In this document: piece by piece, positions 7,952 to 16,131 of the stretch
Position numbering within the stretch: the stretch's first letter is position 1
Layout of the letters: the number at the start of each line of letters is the position of its first letter
Source of the DNA: Catenibacterium sp. co_0103
Lineage (GTDB): Bacteria > Bacillota_I > Bacilli_A > Erysipelotrichales > Coprobacillaceae
Assembly (NCBI RefSeq): GCF_004168205.1
Contig: NZ_RCYB01000018.1
Coordinates: 1-33,349 of the forward strand
Direction: 5' to 3'
Length of the DNA stretch: 33,349 nt
Made by a program: the position numbers and the translations under genes
Notes under the pieces: generated by a model
Databases searched by the model: none
What the model was told of the DNA's origin: nothing
What the model saw: the letters and a program-made list of their open reading frames with translations, nothing else

Positions 7952-8290
7952 TTATTTGTATTTCTTCCTAAGATTAATACTCAATATTATTGCAACAACT
8001 GATGAAATAATTAATCCTACAACTAATGAGAATATCCAAAGATTATTTTCATTAAAAAGAAGAAGAACGGAAATATCCATAGATATTATGAAAAATACAA
8101 AGAAAAGATTTAAAATTTTAGTATCTTCTTTCCAATAATTTTCTTTATCACTATTATTTAAACTATTGTAAAATTCAAACCCACTGTCTAATTCTTTACC
8201 AACTTTAGTGCTTCTTATTTTGTTTGTTGCATACCAAATAAGTAGGTATATCATGTTTAAAAAAATAAAAATCATAGTATTCTTTGTCAT
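7952..8290 (-). CDS. Small membrane protein of unknown function
   Basis: The 112-residue product has an N-terminal hydrophobic segment (~5-22), a polar central loop rich in Asn/Asp/Lys (~23-58), and two hydrophobic segments (~60-80 and ~84-106), ending in a basic LRKKYK. I do not recognise a family. The start is well supported by GGAGG seven bases before ATG 8290. It lies 37 bases downstream of the 68-aa gene on the same strand, so the two may be co-transcribed. A probable terminator follows. Confidence 0.65.
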   Translation of the reverse strand: MTKNTMIFIFLNMIYLLIWYATNKIRSTKVGKELDSGFEFYNSLNNSDKENYWKEDTKILNLFFVFFIISMDISVLLLFNENNLWIFSLVVGLIISSVVAIILSINLRKKYK

Positions 8291-8305
8291 GCTTATTCCT
8301 CCACA

Positions 8306-8564
8306 AATTCTAATTTAACTAACAAACTCATTTTTTGCTCATTAAACACTTTTTAAATATCCAACTTACAGTAGCTCCAATAAACAAACCTATAATTGCT
8401 GTTGTTGAATTACCATTTAAAGTGCCTACCGCAAATCCTACAACAGCACCTACATACCAAGTACTAACAAGCTTAGCTAATGTAAAAGTATCTTCTTCGT
8501 CATTCTTATTTTCATTATGATGTTCTTTGCTCATTTATTCGTCACCTCATCTAAAAATTCCAAT
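8306..8564. repeat. 259-bp direct repeat, copy 1
   Basis: Bases 8306-8564 are identical to 9380-9638 by direct comparison (offset 1074). Each copy carries the complete 68-aa gene and its ribosome binding site. The two copies flank the XRE regulator, so homologous recombination between them would delete 1074 bp containing that regulator. Confidence 0.95.
8328..8534 (-). CDS. Small two-helix membrane protein, copy 1 of an identical pair
   Basis: The 68-residue product has an acidic, histidine/asparagine-rich N-terminus (MSKEHHNENKNDEEDTF) and a glycine-rich membrane hairpin (VGAVVGFAVGTLNGNSTTAIIGLFIGATVSWIF) that looks like two short TM helices joined by GNST. The C-terminus is basic (KKCLMSKK). 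A GAGGTGACGAATAA stretch supplies the ribosome binding site. The product is identical to that of 9402-9608. The function is unknown. The length and the glycine-zipper-like helices would suit a small channel or immunity-type peptide, but that is speculation. Confidence 0.65.
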   Translation of the reverse strand: MSKEHHNENKNDEEDTFTLAKLVSTWYVGAVVGFAVGTLNGNSTTAIIGLFIGATVSWIFKKCLMSKK

Positions 8565-8630
8565 TTGACAATCCATGTGAATAATAGTTTCCACATTCAA
8601 GAAAAAATTGCCTTGAAAATAGAACTATAA

Positions 8631-9113
8631 TTATGAGTTCCTATTTTTAAATTTGCTGATAATTGTAGTTATACCAACTGTAATAAAAGAAATCAAACCA
8701 CTAAACACGCATAAAAATCCAATTGGGGCAAGAAAGAAATTCTCATGCAGCACCCCTTGTGCATCAATATACTCTACCGACAGTCCCTTCACAAGAAGTA
8801 GTATAATTCCGATTAAAATCAAGAAACTGCCTATAATCGAGCACACCATATTATACTTGGCTCTTCTGGTTTCACTTCCATCTTTGATTACTTTTTCTGT
8901 CATGTTGTTCATTTCGTTTTCTCCTTTAATCAAATAATCCAGAGATATTTGAAACACATCAGACATCAAAATAAGCATTCCTATATCTGGAAGATTTTTG
9001 TTATTCTCCCAGTTTGAAACAGCTTGTCTACTCACATTCAGTTTCATAGCAAATTGTTCTTGTGTCAATTTTTCTTTTTGACGAATGCTTTTAATTTGTT
9101 CTCCAAAATCCAT
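8631..9113 (-). CDS. XRE-family regulator with C-terminal membrane domain
   Basis: The 160-residue protein has a classical XRE helix-turn-helix at residues ~5-60 (FGEQIKSIRQKEKLTQEQFA, then VSRQAVSNWENNKNLPD). A linker and two TM segments follow (~90-112 and ~130-152), in the style of DUF3955-type regulators. Such proteins repress small regulons and may sense the envelope through the membrane part. The frame is open to GTG 9122, but GGAGG lies eight bases before ATG 9113, so I choose 9113. It sits between two identical copies of a 68-aa membrane-protein gene on the same strand, which are plausible regulatory targets. Confidence 0.85.
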   Translation of the reverse strand: MDFGEQIKSIRQKEKLTQEQFAMKLNVSRQAVSNWENNKNLPDIGMLILMSDVFQISLDYLIKGENEMNNMTEKVIKDGSETRRAKYNMVCSIIGSFLILIGIILLLVKGLSVEYIDAQGVLHENFFLAPIGFLCVFSGLISFITVGITTIISKFKNRNS

Positions 9114-9379
9114 GTATTTCACCTCCGTGTTTCCAGTCTATAATTCAACCAAGTTTTTTTCAAGAAAGTGCCTCTTGCATCTCAAAAAAACAGACGCAAG
9201 AACCTCTTGCATTCCTATATTGAGGCTAATATTCCCTTCTCCAACATTTAAATTTCCCGTTTTATCTATTTCCTTTTTTTACTGATATATCTTCCAGCAA
9301 AACTATAAAAGCACAAAACATTATTAACCAAAAATTAGGGTGCATTGCCATTTCACCTTCACAACTTGAAATTTAGTTC

Positions 9380-9638
9380 AATTCTAATTTAACTAACAAA
9401 CTCATTTTTTGCTCATTAAACACTTTTTAAATATCCAACTTACAGTAGCTCCAATAAACAAACCTATAATTGCTGTTGTTGAATTACCATTTAAAGTGCC
9501 TACCGCAAATCCTACAACAGCACCTACATACCAAGTACTAACAAGCTTAGCTAATGTAAAAGTATCTTCTTCGTCATTCTTATTTTCATTATGATGTTCT
9601 TTGCTCATTTATTCGTCACCTCATCTAAAAATTCCAAT
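9380..9638. repeat. 259-bp direct repeat, copy 2
   Basis: Identical to 8306-8564. The similarity stops abruptly at both ends (8305/9379 and 8565/9639), as expected for a recent segmental duplication. Confidence 0.95.
9402..9608 (-). CDS. Small two-helix membrane protein, copy 2 of an identical pair
   Basis: The sequence and ribosome binding site are identical to the 8328-8534 gene. It lies 66 bases downstream of the alpha/beta hydrolase stop codon and could be read from the hydrolase transcript. Absence of any silent change between copies indicates recent duplication or gene conversion. Confidence 0.65.
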   Translation of the reverse strand: MSKEHHNENKNDEEDTFTLAKLVSTWYVGAVVGFAVGTLNGNSTTAIIGLFIGATVSWIFKKCLMSKK

Positions 9639-9674
9639 CTTCTGTTACTTTCAGTCTCTGCTGAAGACTGAAAG

Positions 9675-10421
9675 TTACCTTCGCTTTACTATTTCTAATA
9701 GTTTTCTCACATAATCATCTGCGTGATTTATTGAAAACTCTCCATGATACATATTAGGAAGAACTTGTATAAAACTATCATGCAATTTTTCATGAATGAT
9801 TTTAGCAGATTTTTTCATTGATTGCTTTTCTTTTTCTCCTACATAAATTTGAACGGTTGCTTCACACTCTCCAATGCCATCTTTTAGTGAATAAACTGAG
9901 TTTTTCTGTAAAAAGGCAATCATATCACTCTTTCTAATAGCACAAGTATCTTTGTAATATTCATCAAACAAATTCGACTTTATTCGTAATGATTTGAATT
10001 GCAATTTTGAAAACCACTTATACTTTATTAAGCCATAGCAACTTCCAAACGCCGGTTTGATCATAGAATATGTAAATTTTGAAGGTATTACAAGTACACT
10101 TTCCACTATTGCATACTTACATATATCTTTGCGTTGAGATAAAATTTCAAGCAAAATCTGCCCTCCAAGCGATAGTCCTCCCATCATTAAAACAGAACCG
10201 CCCAATTTACTATTTACAAATTCTATAATATCCAAAGCATTATTCTCTATCGTTGTAAACTGCTTATCACATCCTGCATGACCATCTAATATAGGCAAAA
10301 CCACATGATAATTTGTTTGAAGTCTATCAGCAACCTCTTTGTAATTCCACCATGATAAACCGCCTCCGTGTAAGAGGATAATTACATCGCTGTTTTCTTT
10401 TCCATATTCTACATAATTCAA
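9675..10421 (-). CDS. Alpha/beta-fold hydrolase
   Basis: The 248-residue cytoplasmic protein has the alpha/beta hydrolase layout: an oxyanion-type LLHGGGLSWW early (~17-26), the nucleophile elbow GGLSLGGQ with Ser84, and a C-terminal catalytic His in NMYHGEFS (~226). The acid is probably in VGEKEK (~193-198), where Glu would replace the more usual Asp. The substrate cannot be inferred. No signal peptide is visible. AGAGG seven bases before ATG supports the start. A cluster of small membrane genes follows on the same strand. Confidence 0.85.
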   Translation of the reverse strand: MNYVEYGKENSDVIILLHGGGLSWWNYKEVADRLQTNYHVVLPILDGHAGCDKQFTTIENNALDIIEFVNSKLGGSVLMMGGLSLGGQILLEILSQRKDICKYAIVESVLVIPSKFTYSMIKPAFGSCYGLIKYKWFSKLQFKSLRIKSNLFDEYYKDTCAIRKSDMIAFLQKNSVYSLKDGIGECEATVQIYVGEKEKQSMKKSAKIIHEKLHDSFIQVLPNMYHGEFSINHADDYVRKLLEIVKRR

Positions 10422-10572
10422 CCTCTTTCACCTCGCTGTAAACTTCCGATTTATTACACCCTAATAATAGCACAATCTTTCATTCACACCCAACTATCCG
10501 TATTTTTCCCTTTTAAGTTCCTTGTTGAGAGCCATTCCATCTATCTTTCCCAAGACTTTATTCTTAATAATG

Positions 10573-11334
10573 TTATCTTGAGAGAGACCATATATTTCTA
10601 ATCTGTTTAGAAAGAGTATCATAACTCCATAAACGATTGCTTCTTTTTATAGAGTTAGGATCATTCACAATAAACATCCCCTGCTTCATTCCTCTAATCA
10701 CAATAAGATGTCCTGTAGTAGTAAAGTCTCCTGGTTTCATACTACATATAAGAGGGATTCCATTCACGATTTCATTCTTCATAGAAGAATAAGAGAGGGG
10801 TATGTTTCTTCCATGAATAACATAATGTTTCATACCTTCAGTAAAGAAAGCCCAGGATGTTCCATCTTGATAATAGCCATGACTATATGCATAAGATGCC
10901 ACATCAAAAGGGGTAATGTTATTTCTTCCTATTAATCCTGCAATAATCATTGCAGCACTCGTAGGACCACAGCCATTCATGCCAATCACATTATATCCAT
11001 AGTTTCCATAGCCCCATCTTTGATCATATTGAAGTAAGAGAGGATAACGTCCTTTTGTGACTGGACCTATCGTATTTGTATAAACATGTCCTTTTTTACT
11101 TGGATAGTTGTAAACAAAATCAATAAGTTCTTCATTACGATAAAGTGATTGAATCATTGCATCAGGATATTGATCCTTATGATTTAATATAGTACGTAGT
11201 TTAGGATTAGAACGCGCTTTTATTTCTAAACCAATATCTTCTCTTAGTCCGCTTACACCACCACTTATATTATAAGCTATATGACCTATAAGAATTGAGA
11301 ATACACAAAGCAATACAATGATTATTTTTTTCAT
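10573..11334 (-). CDS. Exported C39-like cysteine peptidase
   Basis: The 253-residue protein starts with a signal anchor (residues 3-22). A region of ~80 residues without recognised domain follows, then a Peptidase_C39_2-type domain (~95-250). The papain-like triad appears to be Cys122 in MNGCGPTSAAM, His209 in TTTGHLIVIRG, and Asn224/Asp225 in FIVNDPNS. The domain has no ABC transporter attached, unlike bacteriocin exporters, and is expected to act outside the membrane, perhaps on peptides or wall material. The gene follows a terminator after the two-component system and may have its own promoter. AAGGAG lies ten bases before ATG. Confidence 0.85.
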   Translation of the reverse strand: MKKIIIVLLCVFSILIGHIAYNISGGVSGLREDIGLEIKARSNPKLRTILNHKDQYPDAMIQSLYRNEELIDFVYNYPSKKGHVYTNTIGPVTKGRYPLLLQYDQRWGYGNYGYNVIGMNGCGPTSAAMIIAGLIGRNNITPFDVASYAYSHGYYQDGTSWAFFTEGMKHYVIHGRNIPLSYSSMKNEIVNGIPLICSMKPGDFTTTGHLIVIRGMKQGMFIVNDPNSIKRSNRLWSYDTLSKQIRNIWSLSR

Positions 11335-11349
11335 ATGTTTTCATCTCCT

Positions 11350-11402
11350 TAAAAAAGCATCTTCATTACTTGTATTTTACCAATACAAATAAAAATGCTT
11401 CT
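11350..11402 (-). terminator. Terminator of the two-component operon
   Basis: On the minus strand AAGCAT pairs with ATGCTT and TATTTGTATT with AATACAAGTA around GGTAA, followed by TTTTTT. It separates the kinase gene from the C39 peptidase gene. Confidence 0.8.
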
Positions 11403-11435
11403 TTAATACATTCTTATAGAATTCTTGTGAACTTC

Positions 11436-12542
11436 TTAATTTTTTGGGAGAGTAATTGTGAAGACTGTTTCTTCTTTATTACTTGATGCAAAGATAGAAC
11501 CATGGTGAAGTTCCACTATTTCCTTGGCAATAGCGAGACCTAAACCACTTCCACCTGTTCTTGAAGTACGTGCTGAATCTAAACGATAGAAGTTCTCAAA
11601 TATACGATTTAGTTTTTCTTTAGGTATCTCTTTTCCTTTATTGATGACTTCAATAATGGCATCATCATGCATACTATGAACATCAATATTGATATCAGTA
11701 TGATCCTTACTATAGCTAATCGCATTCTTAATCACATTACTAAAGACTCTGCTAAGTTTATCCGCATCACCATATAATGTGATATCTTCATCTTGATTAA
11801 GATGGATATTCTTTTCCTGTTCTACTAATACAGGATAGAAATCATCAATGATTTGTTCGAGCATCAGACGAATATCTAAATCTTCTTTTTCTAGAATAAT
11901 CTTTTCTGAATTATAACGAGCTACTTCAAATAATTCATTAATGAGATCTTCTAAGCTATAAGATTTATCTAATGCAACATTAATATACTTCTCTCTTTGA
12001 ATATCAGGCATATCTTTAATTTCATCTAATAAAGATAAGTAACCAATCATAGAAGTCAATGGTGTTTTAATATCATGAGCTAAATAAACAATGAGTTCAT
12101 CCTTCTTCTGTTCATTCTCTCTTGCAAGTCTCTCATTCTTTATTGATTCACTCTTTAGTTCATTAAATCGTCTTTCTATATCATAAAGTTCTTCTGGTAA
12201 TGTGATATAGTCTACACTCTTATCTATTAATTCATGAGATGCATGAGTCAATGCATCCATATAATAGGATGTCTGTTTATAAAGATGATGAATTATAAAC
12301 GCAAAAGAAATCACTATACAGATTAATAAAAACAACAGAAGCGAGAGTGGATTCTTCACAATATTATAAAAGAACGCTAGAAACGTATAAATATTAGAAT
12401 CAAAATCATAGACCCATTGAAAATCAAAAAAAGCAGCTAGATAGACTGCCAATACAAAAACAACTAACAGCCCTACTGTATAAGCTATATATTGTAGTAG
12501 TGTACGTTTATAAATCTTCTTTAAGATTGTATTAGTTTCCAT
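11436..12542 (-). CDS. VanS-like sensor histidine kinase
   Basis: The 368-residue membrane kinase has two N-terminal TM helices (~18-38 and ~66-86) with a short external loop, a linker, a HisKA domain with phospho-accepting His (~156) in YLAHDIKTPLTSMIGY, and a HATPase domain with the N box (NVIKNAISYS), F box region and G box (GGSGLGLAIAKEIV). The small external loop suggests sensing at the membrane, as in cell-envelope stress kinases. The ATG at 12551 is closer to the regulator gene, but AAGGA is eight bases before ATG 12542, the better start. It is translationally coupled to the response regulator (12 bases apart). The real signal is unknown; the VanS resemblance does not imply vancomycin resistance genes here. 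Confidence 0.92.
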   Translation of the reverse strand: METNTILKKIYKRTLLQYIAYTVGLLVVFVLAVYLAAFFDFQWVYDFDSNIYTFLAFFYNIVKNPLSLLLFLLICIVISFAFIIHHLYKQTSYYMDALTHASHELIDKSVDYITLPEELYDIERRFNELKSESIKNERLARENEQKKDELIVYLAHDIKTPLTSMIGYLSLLDEIKDMPDIQREKYINVALDKSYSLEDLINELFEVARYNSEKIILEKEDLDIRLMLEQIIDDFYPVLVEQEKNIHLNQDEDITLYGDADKLSRVFSNVIKNAISYSKDHTDINIDVHSMHDDAIIEVINKGKEIPKEKLNRIFENFYRLDSARTSRTGGSGLGLAIAKEIVELHHGSIFASSNKEETVFTITLPKN

Positions 12543-12554
12543 ATCATCCATCCT

Positions 12555-13238
12555 TTATTTTTCAATATTATAGCCCACTCCATAAACTTTCTTTATATAT
12601 TTAGGATTTCTTCCACCATCATGCATCTTTTCACGTAAGTGTCTAATATGCACCATGATTGTATTATTATCTCTCTTATAATAATCTTCTCCCCAAACCT
12701 TTAAGAATAAATCGTCACTCTTTACAACATTTCCTCTATGAAGACATAATTCCCATAATATCGCAAATTCTGTTTTAGTTAGTTCTATCTTCTTTTCATT
12801 AAAATAGAATTCTCTTGTATCATTATTAATACGTATTCCTCTAAAATCTATTTCATTCTTTTCTTCTTTTTCATTATAGTTCTTATAACGTCTTAGCTGT
12901 GCTTTGACTCGTGCAACAAGTTCTAACGGCTGGAATGGCTTTGTGACATAATCATCTGCACCAATACTTAAACCATTGATTTTATCAATATCCTCTACCT
13001 TTGCGGTTACAAAAATAATAGGAAACTTATACTTTCTTCTTAATGTATTGCATAAAGAAAAACCATCCATATCAGGCATCATCACATCTAAGATAGCTAA
13101 ATCAATCTTTAAATCATCAATATCTCTTAATACATCCTGACTAGAATAGTACTTATATACAATAAAATTCTCATTTTCTAAATAGATTTGTATTAAATCT
13201 GTAATCTCTTTCTCATCATCTACAACTAATATATTCAT
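12555..13238 (-). CDS. OmpR/VanR-type response regulator
   Basis: The 227-residue protein has a receiver domain (residues 2-115: acidic DD at 7-8, phospho-acceptor Asp51 in AILDVMMPDMDG, Thr78 in FVTAKVE, Lys in YVTKPF) and a C-terminal winged helix (~130-225, ending KVYGVGYNIEK). It is paired with the kinase gene immediately downstream. AGAGGGG lies a few bases before the ATG. Targets are likely to include nearby envelope functions such as the C39 peptidase or the divergent MATE gene, but this is only positional. Confidence 0.95.
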   Translation of the reverse strand: MNILVVDDEKEITDLIQIYLENENFIVYKYYSSQDVLRDIDDLKIDLAILDVMMPDMDGFSLCNTLRRKYKFPIIFVTAKVEDIDKINGLSIGADDYVTKPFQPLELVARVKAQLRRYKNYNEKEEKNEIDFRGIRINNDTREFYFNEKKIELTKTEFAILWELCLHRGNVVKSDDLFLKVWGEDYYKRDNNTIMVHIRHLREKMHDGGRNPKYIKKVYGVGYNIEK

Positions 13239-13376
13239 AAATATCCCCTCTTATGCATCATTATATCATTTACATTCCTATCAATTATTAATACTTTCTT
13301 AATTATTAAAAATTCCCTCTAGAGTTAGTCATAAATAATATGATATGATAATCGCATTGTGTGGAGGGAAATAAAC

Positions 13377-14726
13377 ATGAAGAACATGACTAAAGGAAAA
13401 CCATTAAAGCTTATATTCTTATTCGCATTACCACTTATGTTAGGTAATATCCTGCAGCAATTATATACAATGGTAGATACAATGATTGTAGGACAGTTCT
13501 TAGGTGTTAATGCCTTGGCGAGTCTAGGCGCCGCAGACTGGATCAACTGGGCTATTTTAGGAATAGTAATGGGCTTTACACAGGGATTCTCTATTCGTAT
13601 CTCACGTACTTTTGGAGCTGAAGATTATGGAAATATGAAAAGATCTATACATATGATTTTCTTCTTATGTGCTTTCTTTTCTATCCTTACAACAGTTGTT
13701 GCAGAATTATCTATCGTTCCATTATTAACTATATTAAATACACCATCTAACGTTATTCAAGGTTCTATTACGTATTTAAGAATCATGTCCGGTGGTTTGA
13801 CAATTACAATGTTTTATAACTGTTTTTCTAGTATATTACGTTCTTTAGGTGATAGCAGTACACCATTACTCGCAATGATTGGTGGAGCAATCACAAATAT
13901 CTGTTTAGATTTATTATTTGTAGTGGTATTTAAATGGGGTATTGCAGGTGCTGCGATTGCAACATTATTAGCACAATTCTTAACTGCAATATTCTGTCTC
14001 TATATGTTGAAGAAGGAATTACCATTCAAGTTAGAGCTAACAAAATTTAAGTTCGAAAAAAAGATCATCAAGAACTTATTACAGTTAGGTTCACCTCTTG
14101 CCTTCCAGAACCTCATTATTTCTATTGGTGGTATTATGGTACAGTCAGTAGTCAATCGTTTTGGATTCTTATTTATTGCAGGATTTACTGCCACAAATAA
14201 GTTATATGGTTTATTAGAAGTAGCCGCTATTTCATTTGGTTATGCTATTACAACATTTAATAGCCAGAACCTAGGTGCTAAGCAGTATGAACGTATTAAA
14301 AAAGGTGTCGCACAGGCTGCCTTCTTATCATTCTGTACTTCAGTGATTATTGGTGGTTCTATGATTCTATTTGGTAAGCATATCTTATTACTCTTTATTT
14401 CAGGTACACCTGATCAGATTAATAAGGTCCTTACTATTTCTTATAAGTATCTCTTCATCATGGCAGTATGTCTACCAATTCTTTATATGCTTCATTCATA
14501 TAGAAGTGCCTTGCAAGGAATGGAAAATACATTTATACCAATGGTATCAGGTATTGTGGAACTATTTATTCGTGTAGGTGTTGCCCTCATCTTCCCTATA
14601 TTCTTAGGACAGAATGGTATTTATCTTGCAGAAGTACTTGCATGGACTGGTGCAGCAGTACTGCTTTATATATCATATAAAATAAAAATACATGCATTAT
14701 TAAAAGGCAATAGTGAGATGGCTTAG
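13377..14726 (+). CDS. MATE-family multidrug efflux transporter
   Basis: The 449-residue polytopic membrane protein has about 12 TM segments in two repeated halves. MATE hallmarks are visible, including PLMLGNILQQLYTMVDTMIV at the start, GALANICLD-like GAITNICLDLLFV, and SPLAFQNLIISIGG opening the second half. MATE proteins export cationic drugs or toxic metabolites using a Na+ or H+ gradient. A GTG at 13359 is in frame, but GGAGG 13363-13367 precedes ATG 13377 by nine bases. It is divergent from the two-component operon. Confidence 0.93.
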   Translation: MKNMTKGKPLKLIFLFALPLMLGNILQQLYTMVDTMIVGQFLGVNALASLGAADWINWAILGIVMGFTQGFSIRISRTFGAEDYGNMKRSIHMIFFLCAFFSILTTVVAELSIVPLLTILNTPSNVIQGSITYLRIMSGGLTITMFYNCFSSILRSLGDSSTPLLAMIGGAITNICLDLLFVVVFKWGIAGAAIATLLAQFLTAIFCLYMLKKELPFKLELTKFKFEKKIIKNLLQLGSPLAFQNLIISIGGIMVQSVVNRFGFLFIAGFTATNKLYGLLEVAAISFGYAITTFNSQNLGAKQYERIKKGVAQAAFLSFCTSVIIGGSMILFGKHILLLFISGTPDQINKVLTISYKYLFIMAVCLPILYMLHSYRSALQGMENTFIPMVSGIVELFIRVGVALIFPIFLGQNGIYLAEVLAWTGAAVLLYISYKIKIHALLKGNSEMA

Positions 14727-14748
14727 TCATCCTCTATTGCCTTTTTTG
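14702..14748 (+). terminator. Terminator of the MATE gene
   Basis: AAAAGGCAATAG and CTATTGCCTTTT form a perfect 12-bp stem followed by TT. The stop codon of the MATE gene lies in the loop. Confidence 0.9.
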
Positions 14749-14859
14749 CATCATTAAATTTACCTATTTAGAATCGCCCATTGATATTTTCATTTAATTT
14801 GTTAAAAATCTGAAAGCATCTCTATCGAAGTGCCTTGAGATTTTATTTTACTACAACAC

Positions 14860-15003
14860 TTACAAGATTGTTGTATTTAGGTGAACACTTTTAAAATGCT
14901 TTTTTACAACTTCTCTTGTATGTTCTTGATCAATTGTACAGCCGTACTGACCATTATCTGCATCTTCAAATTCCATACATTCCAAAAAGATACGTGATAT
15001 TTT
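14860..15003 (-). pseudogene. Unrecognised coding remnant between the MATE and phosphatase genes
   Basis: An open stretch of 47 codons without start reads KISRIFLECMEFEDADNGQY then GCTIDQEHTREVVKKHF and ends at TAA 14860-14862. A TGA lies just upstream. Its amphipathic, charged composition looks protein-like rather than random, so it may be the tail of a lost gene. I do not recognise the family. The rest of 14749-15035 shows nothing else. Confidence 0.3.
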
Positions 15004-15035
15004 TCAATTTGAATTACCTAATTGAATATATTCTA

Positions 15036-15611
15036 TTATTGTTCCTCCTGTCTTATGACTTCTTTTAATGAAAATTGATGCTGATCATACTGATAAACAA
15101 AAATACAACAATTTCCAAAACCTTTATTTAACTCTTCCGTAGGATCTTGAATAGCTCTTAAAAAATTAAAACATGCACCACTATGAGATACTACCAAAAC
15201 ATTTTCATGATCTTCCCTATCCATAATTTCCGTTAACGTCTTCATCATTCTATCTCTCGTTGTATTTGAAGATTCTCCACCAAATTGGATATAAAAAGTT
15301 TCACAATCTTTTGGACTAAGGTGTTTATTTAATCTTCCACTTTCTCCTTCAAGTTCTCCATAAAAATTTTCTTTTAATCCTTTTAATCTTGTATAAGGCA
15401 TATCTACAATCAACTCTAAAGTATCACTACATCTTTCACTTGTAGAACAATAGGCATGATCAAAAGTAATGCCTTTTTTAGAAAAATAATCTCTTGCTTT
15501 TTGCGCCTGCTTGATTCCCTTTTCAGTTAATGGGGAATCACACCAGCCTTGAATTTTATGTTGAACATTAAATAATGTTTCGCCATGACGCATAAGATAT
15601 AATGTTTTCAT
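15036..15611 (-). CDS. Histidine phosphatase (phosphoglycerate mutase-like) family protein
   Basis: The 191-residue protein starts MKTLYLMRHGETLFN, with the catalytic RHG (His9). The second active-site His is in VVSHSGACFNF (~143), and the GWCDSPLTEKGIKQAQ segment is typical of GpmB/CobC-like enzymes. Substrates range over sugar phosphates, nucleotides and cobalamin precursors and cannot be chosen from sequence alone. AAAGGA lies ten bases before ATG. It stands alone, with degraded sequence on both sides. Confidence 0.9.
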   Translation of the reverse strand: MKTLYLMRHGETLFNVQHKIQGWCDSPLTEKGIKQAQKARDYFSKKGITFDHAYCSTSERCSDTLELIVDMPYTRLKGLKENFYGELEGESGRLNKHLSPKDCETFYIQFGGESSNTTRDRMMKTLTEIMDREDHENVLVVSHSGACFNFLRAIQDPTEELNKGFGNCCIFVYQYDQHQFSLKEVIRQEEQ

Positions 15612-15721
15612 CTTATTTACTTCCTTTCATATGAACTAACCAAACTTATCATAATATATATAAGAATAAATAGCGAAAGACAAAAAGGTACTTCTATCCA
15701 TAAGTAGACAAATAGCGGTAA

Positions 15722-15910
15722 TTATCTATATGGAGAATGATCTTTCAATAGATCCTTTAAACCTAAGTAACACATATGATTGATGTTGTCTACAAGTTCA
15801 TCTATTGATTCTTTCATACCATCTAGAATCCATTGAAGAACCATGCTATGAAAAGCATTGGTATCGTAAAGTGTCTCAAATTTAAATTCTTTGGATAATG
15901 AAATTCCTTT
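15722..15910 (-). pseudogene. TetR/AcrR regulator remnant (C-terminal domain only)
   Basis: An open frame of 62 codons ends at TAA 15722-15724 and reads FETLYDTNAFHSMVLQWILD, then GMKESIDELVDNINHM, YLGLKDLLK. This matches the C-terminal ligand/dimer helix pattern of TetR-family regulators. TAA at 15911-15913 closes the frame. Coding-like sequence continues in another frame to about 16040, so a frameshift is likely. No helix-turn-helix and no start are visible. I consider it a pseudogene. The remainder of the 15612-16131 gap holds only the leuS terminator. Confidence 0.5.
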
Positions 15911-16096
15911 TTATATTTTCTATTATAAATTTTAGAAACAATTAAGTCTTCTAATTATTCATTCGTTAAAGCATTGTAACTTTTTCCTTTAAATATCATC
16001 TTTCTCAAATGATGTTTCATTTCCATACTTTATCGCTTCGTTGATATTATAATATCATATCCTCTCTTACTATCATGAAAAAATCGTCCATCAATC

Positions 16097-16125
16097 AAAA
16101 AAAGACACCTCCTAAGAGATGCCTT
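16097..16125 (-). terminator. Terminator of leuS
   Basis: On the minus strand GGCATCTC pairs with GAGGTGTC (two G-T pairs) around TTAG, followed by TTTTTTTG, just after the leuS stop codon. Confidence 0.85.
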
Positions 16126-16131
16126 AACGAA

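Noticed and set aside
8335..8520. Plus-strand frame opposite the 68-aa gene (and its copy at 9409-9594)
   Set aside because: It is a shadow of the minus-strand gene. The minus-strand frame has the ribosome binding site and a sensible membrane protein.
9140..9230. CTTGC/GCAAG inverted repeat and repeated CCTCTTGCAT upstream of the XRE gene as an operator
   Set aside because: The arms are only 5 bp and the sequence is low in complexity; chance is a sufficient explanation.
7952..10421. Anti-phage defence island
   Set aside because: No nuclease, NTPase, NAD hydrolase, restriction or known toxin domain is visible. An XRE gene and small membrane proteins alone are not enough.
11436..13238. Vancomycin-resistance locus
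   Set aside because: The two-component pair is VanRS-like in sequence, but no vanH, ligase or vanX genes are nearby; such pairs are common in envelope regulation.
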